Shown: positions 50,182 through 58,321 of the stretch, one piece after another
How the letters are laid out: each line of letters begins with the position of its first letter
How positions within the stretch are numbered: position 1 is the first letter of the stretch
NCBI GenBank assembly: GCA_047608075.1
Contig: JBLKRX010000001.1
Coordinates: 62,001 to 126,000 of the forward strand
Length of the DNA stretch: 64,000 nt
Source of the DNA: Ferdinandcohnia humi_A
GTDB lineage: Bacteria; Bacillota; Bacilli; Bacillales; Bacillaceae_L
Reading direction: 5' to 3'
Program-made: the position numbers and the translations under genes
Notes under the pieces: model-generated
The model's database searches: none
What the model saw: only the letters and a program-made list of their open reading frames with translations
Told to the model about the DNA's origin: nothing

Positions 50182-51801
50182 TTATGCATACATTGCTTCA
50201 ACTTGTTTTTGAAGCTCTGTATTTTCAAGATATTCATCATATGTCATTTGCTTATCAATAAGACCATTCGGTGTAATTTCAATGATTCGGTTTGCAATTG
50301 TTTGTACAAACTGGTGGTCATGAGATGTAAATAACATAGAACCCTTGAATGCAATTAATCCATTGTTTAATGCCGTAATTGATTCTAGATCTAAGTGGTT
50401 TGTTGGATCGTCAAGTAATAATACGTTGGAACCACTTAGCATCATTTTTGAAAGCATACAACGAACTTTTTCTCCTCCTGATAAAACGCTTGGCTTTTTC
50501 AATACTTCTTCACCTGAGAAGAGCATTCTGCCTAGGAAGCCGCGAAGGAAGCTTTCACTTTGATCATTAGGTGAGAATTGACGTAGCCAATCAACTAGTG
50601 TTGGCTCATCCCCCTCAAAGTATTTTGTATTGTCCTTAGGGAAGTATGCTTGAGACGTTGTAACACCCCACTTGTAGGAACCACTATCCGCTTCCATCTC
50701 ACCCATTAAGATTTTGAAGAGAGTTGTTATTGCAATCTCACTCTTTCCTACTAGAGCGATTTTGTCACCCTTATTCATGATAAAACTTACATTATCAAGA
50801 ACTTTTACGCCATCAATGGTTTTAGTTAAACCTTCTACACGAAGAAGATCATTTCCGATTTCACGCTCTGGTGTAAATCCAACAAATGGATAGCGACGTG
50901 ATGATGGCTTGATGTCATCTAAAGAGATTTTTTCTAATAACTTTTTACGAGAAGTCGCTTGCTTTGATTTAGATGCATTTGCACTAAAACGCGCAATAAA
51001 GTTTTGAAGCTCTTTAATTTTCTCTTCTTTTTTCTTATTTGCATCCTGTGTCATTCTTAAGGCAAGCTGACTTGATTCATACCAGAAATCATAGTTTCCA
51101 ACATATATTTGAATTTTTCCAAAGTCTAGGTCTGCCATATGAGTACATACTTTATTTAAGAAGTGACGGTCATGGGATACAACGATTACTGTATTTTCAA
51201 AGTTAATTAAAAATTCTTCCAACCATTGAATTGCTTTTATGTCTAGGTGGTTCGTAGGCTCGTCTAGTAGTAAAACATCAGGCTTTCCGAAAAGGGCCTG
51301 AGCTAATAATACCTTCACTTTCTCTGAACCAGTTATGTCTGCCATCTTTTTAGTGTGTAGATCTTCAGAGATTCCTAGGCCTTTTAAAAGGATTGCAGCT
51401 TCTGATTCAGCTTCCCATCCATTTAATTCAGCGAACTCCCCTTCAAGTTCTGCAGCTCTCATACCATCCTCGTCTGTAAAGTCTGCCTTCATGTAAATGG
51501 CATCCTTTTCTTGCATAACTTCATATAGACGTGCATGTCCCATAATTACAACCTTAAGAACTTCATGCTCTTCGTATTCAAAATGGTTTTGCTTGAGGAC
51601 AGCCAAACGCTCCCCAGGTGTCATATGCACATCACCAGTTTGTGGATCAATTTCACCTGATAAAATTTTCAGGAATGTTGATTTACCAGCTCCATTTGCT
51701 CCGATTAGCCCGTAGCAATTTCCGGGTGTGAATTTTATATTAACATCTTCAAAAAGCTTACGATCTCCATATCGCAAACTAACATTAGTGACTGTTATCA
51801 T
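50182..51801 (-). CDS. ABC-F ATPase (YkpA/YbiT-like)
   Basis: This 539-residue ABC-F protein has a canonical first Walker A (GANGAGKST, around 36) and Walker B LLLDEPTNHLD in the first domain, but its signature reads ITGSEKVKVLLAQ instead of LSGGE. In the second domain the P-loop position reads VGKSEIAITTL, without the usual GKT/S lysine, followed by a normal LSGGEKVRCMLSK and LLLDDPTNHLD. It resembles B. subtilis YkpA (about 540 residues), a housekeeping-type ABC-F thought to act on ribosomes. It has no attenuator leader. Confidence 0.85.
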   Translation of the reverse strand: MITVTNVSLRYGDRKLFEDVNIKFTPGNCYGLIGANGAGKSTFLKILSGEIDPQTGDVHMTPGERLAVLKQNHFEYEEHEVLKVVIMGHARLYEVMQEKDAIYMKADFTDEDGMRAAELEGEFAELNGWEAESEAAILLKGLGISEDLHTKKMADITGSEKVKVLLAQALFGKPDVLLLDEPTNHLDIKAIQWLEEFLINFENTVIVVSHDRHFLNKVCTHMADLDFGKIQIYVGNYDFWYESSQLALRMTQDANKKKEEKIKELQNFIARFSANASKSKQATSRKKLLEKISLDDIKPSSRRYPFVGFTPEREIGNDLLRVEGLTKTIDGVKVLDNVSFIMNKGDKIALVGKSEIAITTLFKILMGEMEADSGSYKWGVTTSQAYFPKDNTKYFEGDEPTLVDWLRQFSPNDQSESFLRGFLGRMLFSGEEVLKKPSVLSGGEKVRCMLSKMMLSGSNVLLLDDPTNHLDLESITALNNGLIAFKGSMLFTSHDHQFVQTIANRIIEITPNGLIDKQMTYDEYLENTELQKQVEAMYA

Positions 51802-51947
51802 TTATTTAAAATCCTCCATTTCATTTCACTGTTACTGATTATACCATTTTCATAGAAACATCTCTACTTCCATTAAAAAGAAGGTTGTCTCTATACTTAT
51901 ATTATAAAATAGCCAAGAAATGCTTATTGTAACAATACCAGTTAAAT

Positions 51948-51981
51948 AAGCTCTTAAGACAGTATACCTGTTTAAGAGCTT
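51948..51981 (-). terminator. Terminator-like hairpin after the DUF4257 gene
   Basis: A perfect 10-bp stem AAGCTCTTAA / TTAAGAGCTT surrounds a 14-nt loop. It lies 56 nt after the DUF4257 stop and before the ABC-F gene. Confidence 0.6.
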
Positions 51982-52036
51982 TTACAATAAATACCTATAT
52001 TCTGTCTCTCTCTTGACATACAAACACTTCACTCTG

Positions 52037-52381
52037 TTAAGTTGGTTCATTCGTCTTACTAGTCTCCAATACTTGATTTTGTTCTACTGGAATCACTTCC
52101 TTAGATGGCACATGTCTTACTAATGAAATCCCTTGTATGATTTGTTCTCCTCCGTATCCAGCAAGAATGGAAAGAAAAACAACTCGAGAAAGAGATTCTG
52201 CCCCGCTGGAAACAACGATGAGTACTGCTGCAATTGATCCGATTATCACCTCTTCAATAAACCCTGGGTAAATAAATCGCTTTGTTATACGTGGTTTTTC
52301 AATTTTGCCTTGTCTTTTAGCATGTCCCAATAACCCCATACAACCACCAATACAACCTGCTATCATGATATTTAGCAACAT
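52037..52381 (-). CDS. DUF4257-type membrane protein
   Basis: This 114-residue protein has a Gly/Cys-containing hydrophobic N-terminus (IMIAGCIGGCMGLLG), a basic loop, a second and third hydrophobic stretch (about 46-62 and 69-85), and a polar C-terminus. It resembles small DUF4257 membrane proteins of Bacillus; function is unknown. AGGGGGTGATG precedes the ATG. It seems monocistronic. Confidence 0.65.
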   Translation of the reverse strand: MLLNIMIAGCIGGCMGLLGHAKRQGKIEKPRITKRFIYPGFIEEVIIGSIAAVLIVVSSGAESLSRVVFLSILAGYGGEQIIQGISLVRHVPSKEVIPVEQNQVLETSKTNEPT

Positions 52382-52620
52382 GTCATCACCCCCTAAAGTC
52401 TAAATTTGTATTCAAGGACCTTAGGCAACAAACAGAAGCTTCCTTATTCACATTATATGATACAAGGGAACAAGAAAGCTTGGGTATATTTTCGGAAAAT
52501 TTAAACTATTTATTTACTACCTTTTTACTAATCGGACAGTAATGTTGCGTTATTTCTTTTTCGAATCCCGAAGTACCTACTCATATCTACCTAGATGCCT
52601 TACTAATTCCATGTTTCCGA

Positions 52621-53574
52621 CTACACATTTCCGTTGGTCATTACATCGATAAAATCCTTAATAAATTCTTCATAATCTAAGCGCAATGCAATCCGATCTA
52701 ACGTCTCCGGGGGCTCCTTCTCTGGATTCGGACGGAAATCAGCAACGCTTCTTCCCTTTGATTCACCGAATATGTCAACCTTCACACGTCTCCTTACAAA
52801 TTGAACAAATGATGGATTCACAATTGCACTTAGTGCTACAACATCATGTAAGGGAGTACCCTTAATACCTGGTACATTCTTTTTATATGCCTCAAAATAG
52901 TACTCAAAAATCGGCTTGATTAAATTACGATATGGATTATTCTCTCCATTTCTCACAATGTAATCAACCATCTGTGAAGTTAAAATCGCTTTACTCGTAA
53001 TATTAAGTGGAAAAATGGAAAGATTTCGCGCATGCACAACAACAAGATTCGATGCATTTGGATCACCATAAAAATTGGCTTCTGCCTCTGATGTCACATT
53101 CCCTGGAACTAAGAATGCTCCACCCATAATATAAAATGCCCTTACCTTATTCATAATGTCCCCGCCAAGAATAAACGCAATTGCTAACGATGTTGATCTT
53201 CCAACATCAACGATATATAATTCGTTTTCATATCGCTCAATAATTTCAAAAACTTCATCAAAATTAAGTAATTCATTATATTCTAGCGTTTCAGGCGGTT
53301 GAATAGGTCCCAAACCTTCTTCCCCATGAATTTCTGGATAAAAAGGTGTAAATTCTCCAGTTAGTGGAATTTTTGCACCAGCGATTATAGGTATATCTTG
53401 TTTTCCAGCCAAAGACAATAGATACGCTACATTTTGAGTTGCTTGCTCTTGCTCGACATTTCCATACCCCGGAACAATCCCGACAATCTCAATATTTGGA
53501 TTTAACAATCCATACATAATTGCAATTGAATCATCAATACCAGGATCCCCAAAAAACAGCACCTTTGCCGTCAT
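52621..53574 (-). CDS. Nucleoside hydrolase (inosine/uridine-preferring type)
   Basis: This 317-residue protein has the calcium-binding N-terminal motif FFGDPGIDDSIAI (a variant of DTDPGxDD), the NPNIEIVGIVPGYGN segment, and the His/Asp pair in PLHDVVALSAIVNP (around 246). It should hydrolyse ribonucleosides to base and ribose. The ATG at 53574 with AAGGGAG is preferred over 53598. It could supply uracil to the pyrimidine degradation pathway, but there is no physical link to that locus. The FGDPG N-terminus is unusual for the family. Confidence 0.85.
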   Translation of the reverse strand: MTAKVLFFGDPGIDDSIAIMYGLLNPNIEIVGIVPGYGNVEQEQATQNVAYLLSLAGKQDIPIIAGAKIPLTGEFTPFYPEIHGEEGLGPIQPPETLEYNELLNFDEVFEIIERYENELYIVDVGRSTSLAIAFILGGDIMNKVRAFYIMGGAFLVPGNVTSEAEANFYGDPNASNLVVVHARNLSIFPLNITSKAILTSQMVDYIVRNGENNPYRNLIKPIFEYYFEAYKKNVPGIKGTPLHDVVALSAIVNPSFVQFVRRRVKVDIFGESKGRSVADFRPNPEKEPPETLDRIALRLDYEEFIKDFIDVMTNGNV

Positions 53575-53636
53575 TTGTCCATACTCCCTTCTGAACATCA
53601 GGTATACATATTACTATATGTTGGAAAAACAAAAAA

Positions 53637-53741
53637 AGCGCAAGCGCCTTGCTCACCCCCGAAAAGCAAATGTTCTGTTTGAAAACTTTGACTTTTCATT
53701 ACAGTGCGTATTTGAGCTCTAGGGGGTAGGCAGCTTGCGCT
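53637..53741. repeat. Palindrome-bounded intergenic element, 105 bp
   Basis: Perfect terminal inverted repeats AGCGCAAGC (53637-53645) and GCTTGCGCT (53733-53741) enclose a second nested pair ACCCCC (53655-53660) and GGGGGT (53722-53727). It has no ORF. The shape and position (between two minus-strand genes) suggest a dispersed repeat of the kind common in Bacillaceae intergenic DNA. Confidence 0.65.
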
Positions 53742-53780
53742 GGATATAGAAAACTATGTTCAAAATTTTCTATCCTAAAA

Positions 53781-53818
53781 AAAACACCCACTTCCATTTG
53801 AGCAGAAATGAGTGTTTT
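53781..53818 (-). terminator. Intrinsic terminator after the cell wall hydrolase gene
   Basis: A hairpin with AAACAC / GTGTTT outer arms reads on the minus strand into eight T. It lies 12 nt after the stop at 53831. Confidence 0.75.
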
Positions 53819-53830
53819 CATAGTGTATTC

Positions 53831-54427
53831 TTATTTTGCAAAACGGTGATTACCAATAACAGTTGTTACTTCTCTTGATTGCATGAATGCGTTATTTGTC
53901 TTAGCTGGGTTATAGAAGTATAGAGAACCTTTGCCTTGTCCACGGAACGTTAATGCTTCTTCCACCGCTTTTTTTGACTCTGCATCTGCTGGTTGATTAA
54001 TCTGTCCATTTTGTACTGGGCTGAATGCATAGCTTCCATTTTCTGAACGCTCGTAGATTACACCTTTAATCGTATTTGGGAATAGATCTGAATCTACTCG
54101 ATTTAATACAACAGTTGCAACGGCAACCTTACCAGCATATGGTTCGCCTTTTGCTTCAGCACTTACAAGTCTAGCTAGAAGTTCCTTATCTGCAGCTGAA
54201 ATTGATTGAGGGATTACAAGTTTTTGACCTGGATAAATCATATTGCTTGTTTTATTATTCACCTTTTTAAGTTCAAGAACAGAAACACCATATCTCATAC
54301 CAATGTTCCAATATGTGTCTCCACTTTTTACTGTGTGAGTTGCTGCTTCGGCATCAGCATTTGTGTTAAATCCAAATAATGATAATGATAGTGCTGAAGC
54401 AATTACTAGTTTCGTAAATTTCTTCAT
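53831..54427 (-). CDS. Secreted LysM cell wall hydrolase (SleB/CwlJ-type catalytic domain)
   Basis: This 198-residue protein has a signal peptide (residues 1-28, ending ADAEA), one LysM domain (about 31-75, THTVKSGDTYWNIGMRYG), and a C-terminal Hydrolase_2 domain (about 82-198) with the catalytic Glu in LVSAEAKGEPYAG and VATVVLNR. Such enzymes cleave peptidoglycan; in Bacillus they act in spore germination or cell wall turnover (compare YkvT). AGGAGG precedes the ATG. It stands alone, with its own terminator. Confidence 0.88.
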   Translation of the reverse strand: MKKFTKLVIASALSLSLFGFNTNADAEAATHTVKSGDTYWNIGMRYGVSVLELKKVNNKTSNMIYPGQKLVIPQSISAADKELLARLVSAEAKGEPYAGKVAVATVVLNRVDSDLFPNTIKGVIYERSENGSYAFSPVQNGQINQPADAESKKAVEEALTFRGQGKGSLYFYNPAKTNNAFMQSREVTTVIGNHRFAK

Positions 54428-54754
54428 TTTTTCATACCTCCTAGTAGTTGTTTTACTCTACTAGCAGAGTAACAGCTGTAATATTTCAAATCACCACCCA
54501 AAAAGTGGTAACTAGAAACTAGTTTACTAGACTTATTGTGGCTATTAATCTTAAAAAAGGAATGGTAAAGATTCCCTACATTAATAATTCGCCTAATATT
54601 AGGAGTAAATAGGAATAATTGGAGTCTTTATTACAATGGTATCAAACTTGTAATAGGAAGAAGTTGTAACCAAAAAACAGAAATTGCGAGCCTTAAAGCA
54701 ATAGTAATCTCTTATATAAAATACAAAGAAACTCGGCATAGCCAAGTTTCCCAT
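54428..54754. other. Intergenic region between cell wall hydrolase and aldehyde dehydrogenase
   Basis: This 327-bp gap holds the promoter region of the cell wall hydrolase gene, with a small inverted repeat TTACTC / GAGTAA near 54455-54475, and the terminator of the aldehyde dehydrogenase (54728-54750). No ORF or other signal was seen. Confidence 0.5.
54728..54750 (-). terminator. Intrinsic terminator after the aldehyde dehydrogenase gene
   Basis: GAAACTTGGC / GCCGAGTTTC (one wobble pair, 3-nt loop) on the minus strand is followed by TTTGTATTTT. Confidence 0.8.
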
Positions 54755-56125
54755 TTATTTCATAAATAATTTGATTTTCCGGAGTGCATTTTTTGTTGTT
54801 GGATATCGGAAAGGAAGATCAAACCTTGTTGTTTGCTTTAATACACTCTTTTCATGTGAGAACACGTCAAAGCTCCCCTTTCCGTGATATGCCCCGATGC
54901 CACTTTCTCCCACTCCCCCAAACGGTAAATGAGGTGCAATGAAATGATATACAGTATCATTGATACAGCCACCCCCAAAGGAAATGCACTCTAACACTTT
55001 ATTTTGGACCCGTTCATTTTCTGAGAAAATATAGAGAGCCAAAGGCTTCGGACGATTGTTTATGACTGCAATAATGTCAAAAATGTCATCGTATTCAAGA
55101 ACCGGCAATATGGGACCAAAAATTTCATCTTCCATGACTTTATCTTCCCAAGTTACATCTACTAGTACTGTAGGTTCAATAATCCTTTTTTCCTCATCAA
55201 ACTGTCCACCATAAAAAGCCTTTCCATTATCTAAAAAGCTAGTTAAGCGACTAAAATGACGATCACTTACAATTTTCGTAAAATCGCTATTACTTGCAAG
55301 GGCATTTCCATATAACTCATTAATTGATTCTTTAAGATACTTTAAAAACTCATCCTTACTTTCAGAGTGTACATAAAGATAGTCTGGTGCAATACATGTT
55401 TGTCCTGCGTTCGTGAATTTTCCCCATGCAATTCGTTTAGCAGCATACTTAAGATTAGCGTCTTTATGTACAATACATGGGCTTTTTCCGCCAAGTTCTA
55501 ACGTAACTGGGGTCAAGTTCTTTGAAGCTGCCTCCATAATAATTTTACCAACTGGTACACTACCTGTAAAAAATATATAATCTGTTTTTTCTTTAAGGAG
55601 GGCTGTACTTGTTTCTACCCCACCTTCAACAACCGCAATATATTCCTCTGGAAAATTATCTCGGATGAGGCTTGCAAGTAGTTCCGATGTTTTTGGTGTC
55701 AGCTCAGACGGTTTTAGGATTACGCAATTACCTGCTGCAATTGCACCTATCATTGGAGCAAAGGCTAATTGGAATGGATAGTTCCAAGGCGCAATAATTA
55801 AGGCTACTCCATATGGTTCTGGATAAATATAGTTTTTAGAACCAAATCCCGCAATTGTCGTTTTAGCTCTTCTAGGTTTTACCCATTTAGTAATATGTTT
55901 TAAAGTAAAGCGCAGTTCCTCTAATACAAAACCAATTTCAGTTGCATATGCTTCAAAATCTGATTTATTCAAATCGATTCTCAATGTTTCCATAATTTCT
56001 TTTTCATGTGTTTTAATCAGACTTCTTATTTTGTTCAAAGTTTGTATTCTAAACCTAAGTTCCTTTGTTTTACCTGACAAGAAAAACTCTTTTTGTTTTT
56101 GAATAAGCACACTGTAATTCTCCAA
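54755..56125 (-). CDS. Aldehyde dehydrogenase (YwdH/ALDH3-like)
   Basis: This 456-residue protein has the compact ALDH3-type layout. The nucleotide-binding APWNYPFQLAFAPMIGA (around 110), the catalytic Glu in LELGGKSP (around 210) and the catalytic Cys in NAGQTCIAPDY (around 243) are present, and the C-terminus is hydrophobic and basic (LRKIKLFMK), as in membrane-associated members. It probably oxidises medium- or long-chain fatty aldehydes. The start is TTG at 56125 with AAGGGGG 9 nt upstream, rather than 56158. Confidence 0.9.
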   Translation of the reverse strand: MENYSVLIQKQKEFFLSGKTKELRFRIQTLNKIRSLIKTHEKEIMETLRIDLNKSDFEAYATEIGFVLEELRFTLKHITKWVKPRRAKTTIAGFGSKNYIYPEPYGVALIIAPWNYPFQLAFAPMIGAIAAGNCVILKPSELTPKTSELLASLIRDNFPEEYIAVVEGGVETSTALLKEKTDYIFFTGSVPVGKIIMEAASKNLTPVTLELGGKSPCIVHKDANLKYAAKRIAWGKFTNAGQTCIAPDYLYVHSESKDEFLKYLKESINELYGNALASNSDFTKIVSDRHFSRLTSFLDNGKAFYGGQFDEEKRIIEPTVLVDVTWEDKVMEDEIFGPILPVLEYDDIFDIIAVINNRPKPLALYIFSENERVQNKVLECISFGGGCINDTVYHFIAPHLPFGGVGESGIGAYHGKGSFDVFSHEKSVLKQTTRFDLPFRYPTTKNALRKIKLFMK

Positions 56126-56270
56126 ATATGTTATCCCCCTTTTATGACGTAGCCCCACTTTTTCCTTTAGTGTTCCAAAATACTCTCTTGCTTATAAATA
56201 GTACATCAATATGTAATTTTCCTCTTTTAAGCTCACTTTTTTTCAAAAATATCCTTTTATATATAAAAAA

Positions 56271-56309
56271 GATAAGCCATCTATATGTTCAACACTATAG
56301 AAGCTTACC
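56271..56309 (-). terminator. Intrinsic terminator after ribA
   Basis: GGTAAGC-TCTATA and TATAGA-GCTTATC can pair on the minus strand with one internal mismatch, followed by TTTTTTA. It lies 18 nt after the ribA stop. Confidence 0.7.
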
Positions 56310-56326
56310 TTTTTACTCATCTATTC

Positions 56327-57073
56327 TTATAGTCTACTAGTTACTTCTTCCTTAACGGGTATGTGACCAGACTTCTCTACCTTTGTCGCAAGATAATGCT
56401 TGTTATATACAGAAATATCTCCCCAAAGCGATATATGACGATCAGCTAATAGACCGCTTTCTTGTAATGCAGCTAGTTTTTTAGGATTATTCGTAATTAA
56501 TGTTACGGATTTTGCACGTAATTCAGATAGTACACGGATGGCATCCTCATAGGAACGAACATCGTCCTCAAATCCTAATTCATGATTCGCTTCAACAGTA
56601 TCAAAGCCCTCTTGTTGAAGGATATAAGCTAGAGACTTTGTAAATAATCCAATCCCTCTTCCTTCGTGATTCGCAAGATAAAAGAGGGCTCCACAACCAT
56701 TTGATACGATCATTCTCATGGATTCACGTAGCTGGAACCCACAATCACATCTTTTACTACCAAAGATGTCACCAGTATGGCAAATGCTATGCATTCTAAT
56801 CAAAGCATTTTCACCATGTTCAAAATCACCATATACTAGGACAGAGGATTGCTGTAAGTCTGCAAGAGAAGAATGAGAGAGAGATTCCAACACTTCCTCT
56901 TTCTCCATTTCTCCCTCAACCTTGAGCCAAGTATACCAATTAAATGTAACTACTTTATCATCTAACTGAACAGGCAACGTAACAGGTCCAACTACACATA
57001 TATCCGACTTACCTACCTGTTTAACTATTTTCATTTTATCTAAAAGAAGGTCTTTAACCTTTTTTGTAATCAT
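56327..57073 (-). CDS. ribA: GTP cyclohydrolase II, stand-alone RibA
   Basis: This 248-residue protein has the zinc-binding pattern of GTP cyclohydrolase II, with Cys98, Cys109 and Cys111 in the block ICHTGDIFGSKRCDCG, and the ANHEGRGIGL catalytic segment (around 138). The enzyme makes the first riboflavin intermediate from GTP. It lacks the DHBP synthase domain that is fused to it in B. subtilis RibA. It is not in a rib operon and has no FMN riboswitch, so it may be a second copy or serve another deazaflavin- or pterin-like product. The ATG at 57073 is preferred over 57079 for spacing. Confidence 0.85.
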   Translation of the reverse strand: MITKKVKDLLLDKMKIVKQVGKSDICVVGPVTLPVQLDDKVVTFNWYTWLKVEGEMEKEEVLESLSHSSLADLQQSSVLVYGDFEHGENALIRMHSICHTGDIFGSKRCDCGFQLRESMRMIVSNGCGALFYLANHEGRGIGLFTKSLAYILQQEGFDTVEANHELGFEDDVRSYEDAIRVLSELRAKSVTLITNNPKKLAALQESGLLADRHISLWGDISVYNKHYLATKVEKSGHIPVKEEVTSRL

Positions 57074-57259
57074 ATCCATTTCCCTTTCAAGCTCTACCTT
57101 CTAAGAAAAACATTTTCCCTTATTTGTGAAGAAAGTATAGTATTTATTCTAAAGGGAGGTCAAGTAATTCAACTTAAAATAGGTATACGGTTTAAAAAAT
57201 GAGTAAAATCCAAGATATGTCGAACGAAATAATTCAATTAATGCATTTTTTTTACTTTA

Positions 57260-57712
57260 TTATAAGCTTTCTGCATGATAACCAAGTTTCTTTAGGAGTC
57301 CCATCATTTCCTCTTTTTCCTTCTCATCAAGTCCACCAACTATTTCCTCAATCGCTCGTTGATGCTTTGGAAAAATTTCATTCATAAATTTGGTACCTTC
57401 TTCGGTAATTGATGCCCATGTAACACGTCTATCTTTTGGACAAGGCTTTCTAACGAGAAAATTCTTTTTCTCTAATTTATCGACAACGTACGTAATACTC
57501 CCGCTTGATAACAATACTTTCTTACCGATATGTTGGATCGGCTGATCCCCTTTGTGATAAAGAAGCTCTAATACTGCAAATTCTGTAAGATTTAATCCAT
57601 ATCCCTTTACATCTTCTTCGACTCGCTCATTTACGGATCGATAAGCTCTAGATAATATAACAAATAATTTTAAGGAGAGGTTAGAGACATTCATTGTTTC
57701 ATTTGTATCCAT
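57260..57712 (-). CDS. mhqR: MarR family repressor, MhqR-like
   Basis: This 150-residue winged-helix protein has the MarR core: KGYGLNLTEFAVLELLYHKG, LLSSGSITYVVDKLEKKN and CPKDRRVTWASITEEG. It strongly resembles MhqR (YkvE), which represses quinone- and electrophile-detoxification genes in B. subtilis. The perfect palindrome at 57736-57753 just upstream has the MhqR box form, so it probably represses itself. The ATG at 57712 with AAAGGATGG is preferred over 57721. No mhq target gene lies next to it in this window. Confidence 0.85.
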   Translation of the reverse strand: MDTNETMNVSNLSLKLFVILSRAYRSVNERVEEDVKGYGLNLTEFAVLELLYHKGDQPIQHIGKKVLLSSGSITYVVDKLEKKNFLVRKPCPKDRRVTWASITEEGTKFMNEIFPKHQRAIEEIVGGLDEKEKEEMMGLLKKLGYHAESL

Positions 57713-57735
57713 AATATCCATCCTTTATATAACAA

Positions 57736-57753
57736 TATCTTGAATTCAAGATA
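57736..57753. promoter_or_regulatory. MhqR-type operator
   Basis: TATCTTGAATTCAAGATA is a perfect 18-bp palindrome 24 nt upstream of the repressor start. It matches the MhqR box pattern (TATCT-GAATTC-AGATA with one base pair changed on each side). Confidence 0.8.
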
Positions 57754-57808
57754 ATTTTACTAAAAATCTACTTTTGTTGTCAACCTTTGTCTGTGCCAAA
57801 CGTCCTAT

Positions 57809-58003
57809 TTAACTTCTGGCTACTGGCAAGTAACGATAGATAACATCTCCACCATGTTGGGCAATTCCTCGAAAATGCTTAAAGTCCTCTCTCTTTACCA
57901 ATATAGTTCTAAATTCCAGGAATTGTTCTTTTTTAACTAGGTATTCATTTAATTCTCCGTCACGGAGCTTGTTTAAAATTTCAGTAATAAACTGTTCATT
58001 CAT
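57809..58003 (-). CDS. Small protein of unknown function
   Basis: This 64-residue, charged, soluble-looking protein (MNEQFITEILNKLRDGELNE at its start) was not recognised. The ATG at 58003 is well placed after GAGGTGG; the GTG at 58012 lies inside that box. It lies 97 nt upstream of the MhqR-like gene on the same strand, with the MhqR operator between them. Function cannot be inferred. Confidence 0.7.
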   Translation of the reverse strand: MNEQFITEILNKLRDGELNEYLVKKEQFLEFRTILVKREDFKHFRGIAQHGGDVIYRYLPVARS

Positions 58004-58153
58004 AAATTCCACCTCATTATTAAATTATAGTTGTTCTTATTAGGAGAAACAAGGCACATACCCATTTCTAGTAGGATTCTACACATAATCGATCAATAGG
58101 CATATGATATGGTGGATATGTCTAGTGGGCATTTTAATTCCTAATTAGAGGAT

Positions 58154-58290
58154 GTTCAAAAAGTTAGTAAGGGTTAGTCTTCATATCTCGATATCCCTTT
58201 CTAATTTGTCCTCTCGTACTTCAAACAAACAATATGTCCTCAAGGCTGTCGTACTCAATTTTCTTGCTCCTGTTTTGTGATTTTTTGAAC
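58154..58290. repeat. Intergenic element with 9-bp terminal inverted repeats
   Basis: GTTCAAAAA (58154-58162) and TTTTTGAAC (58282-58290) bound 137 bp that lack a ribosome binding site or plausible gene. The sequence differs from the neighbouring low-complexity DNA. It lies in the 318-bp gap between a minus-strand small gene and the Gly/Pro-rich protein gene. It may be a dispersed non-autonomous repeat. Confidence 0.5.
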
Positions 58291-58321
58291 AAGAACTTTC
58301 TATACAAGAGAGGACGATTCG

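Noticed and set aside
54640..54675. WalR-type operator near the cell wall hydrolase gene
   Set aside because: Two TGTAA copies are present, but 16 bp apart instead of the 11-bp period of WalR sites.
57080..57259. FMN riboswitch or rib regulatory element near ribA
   Set aside because: No conserved RFN boxes were seen on either side of the gene.
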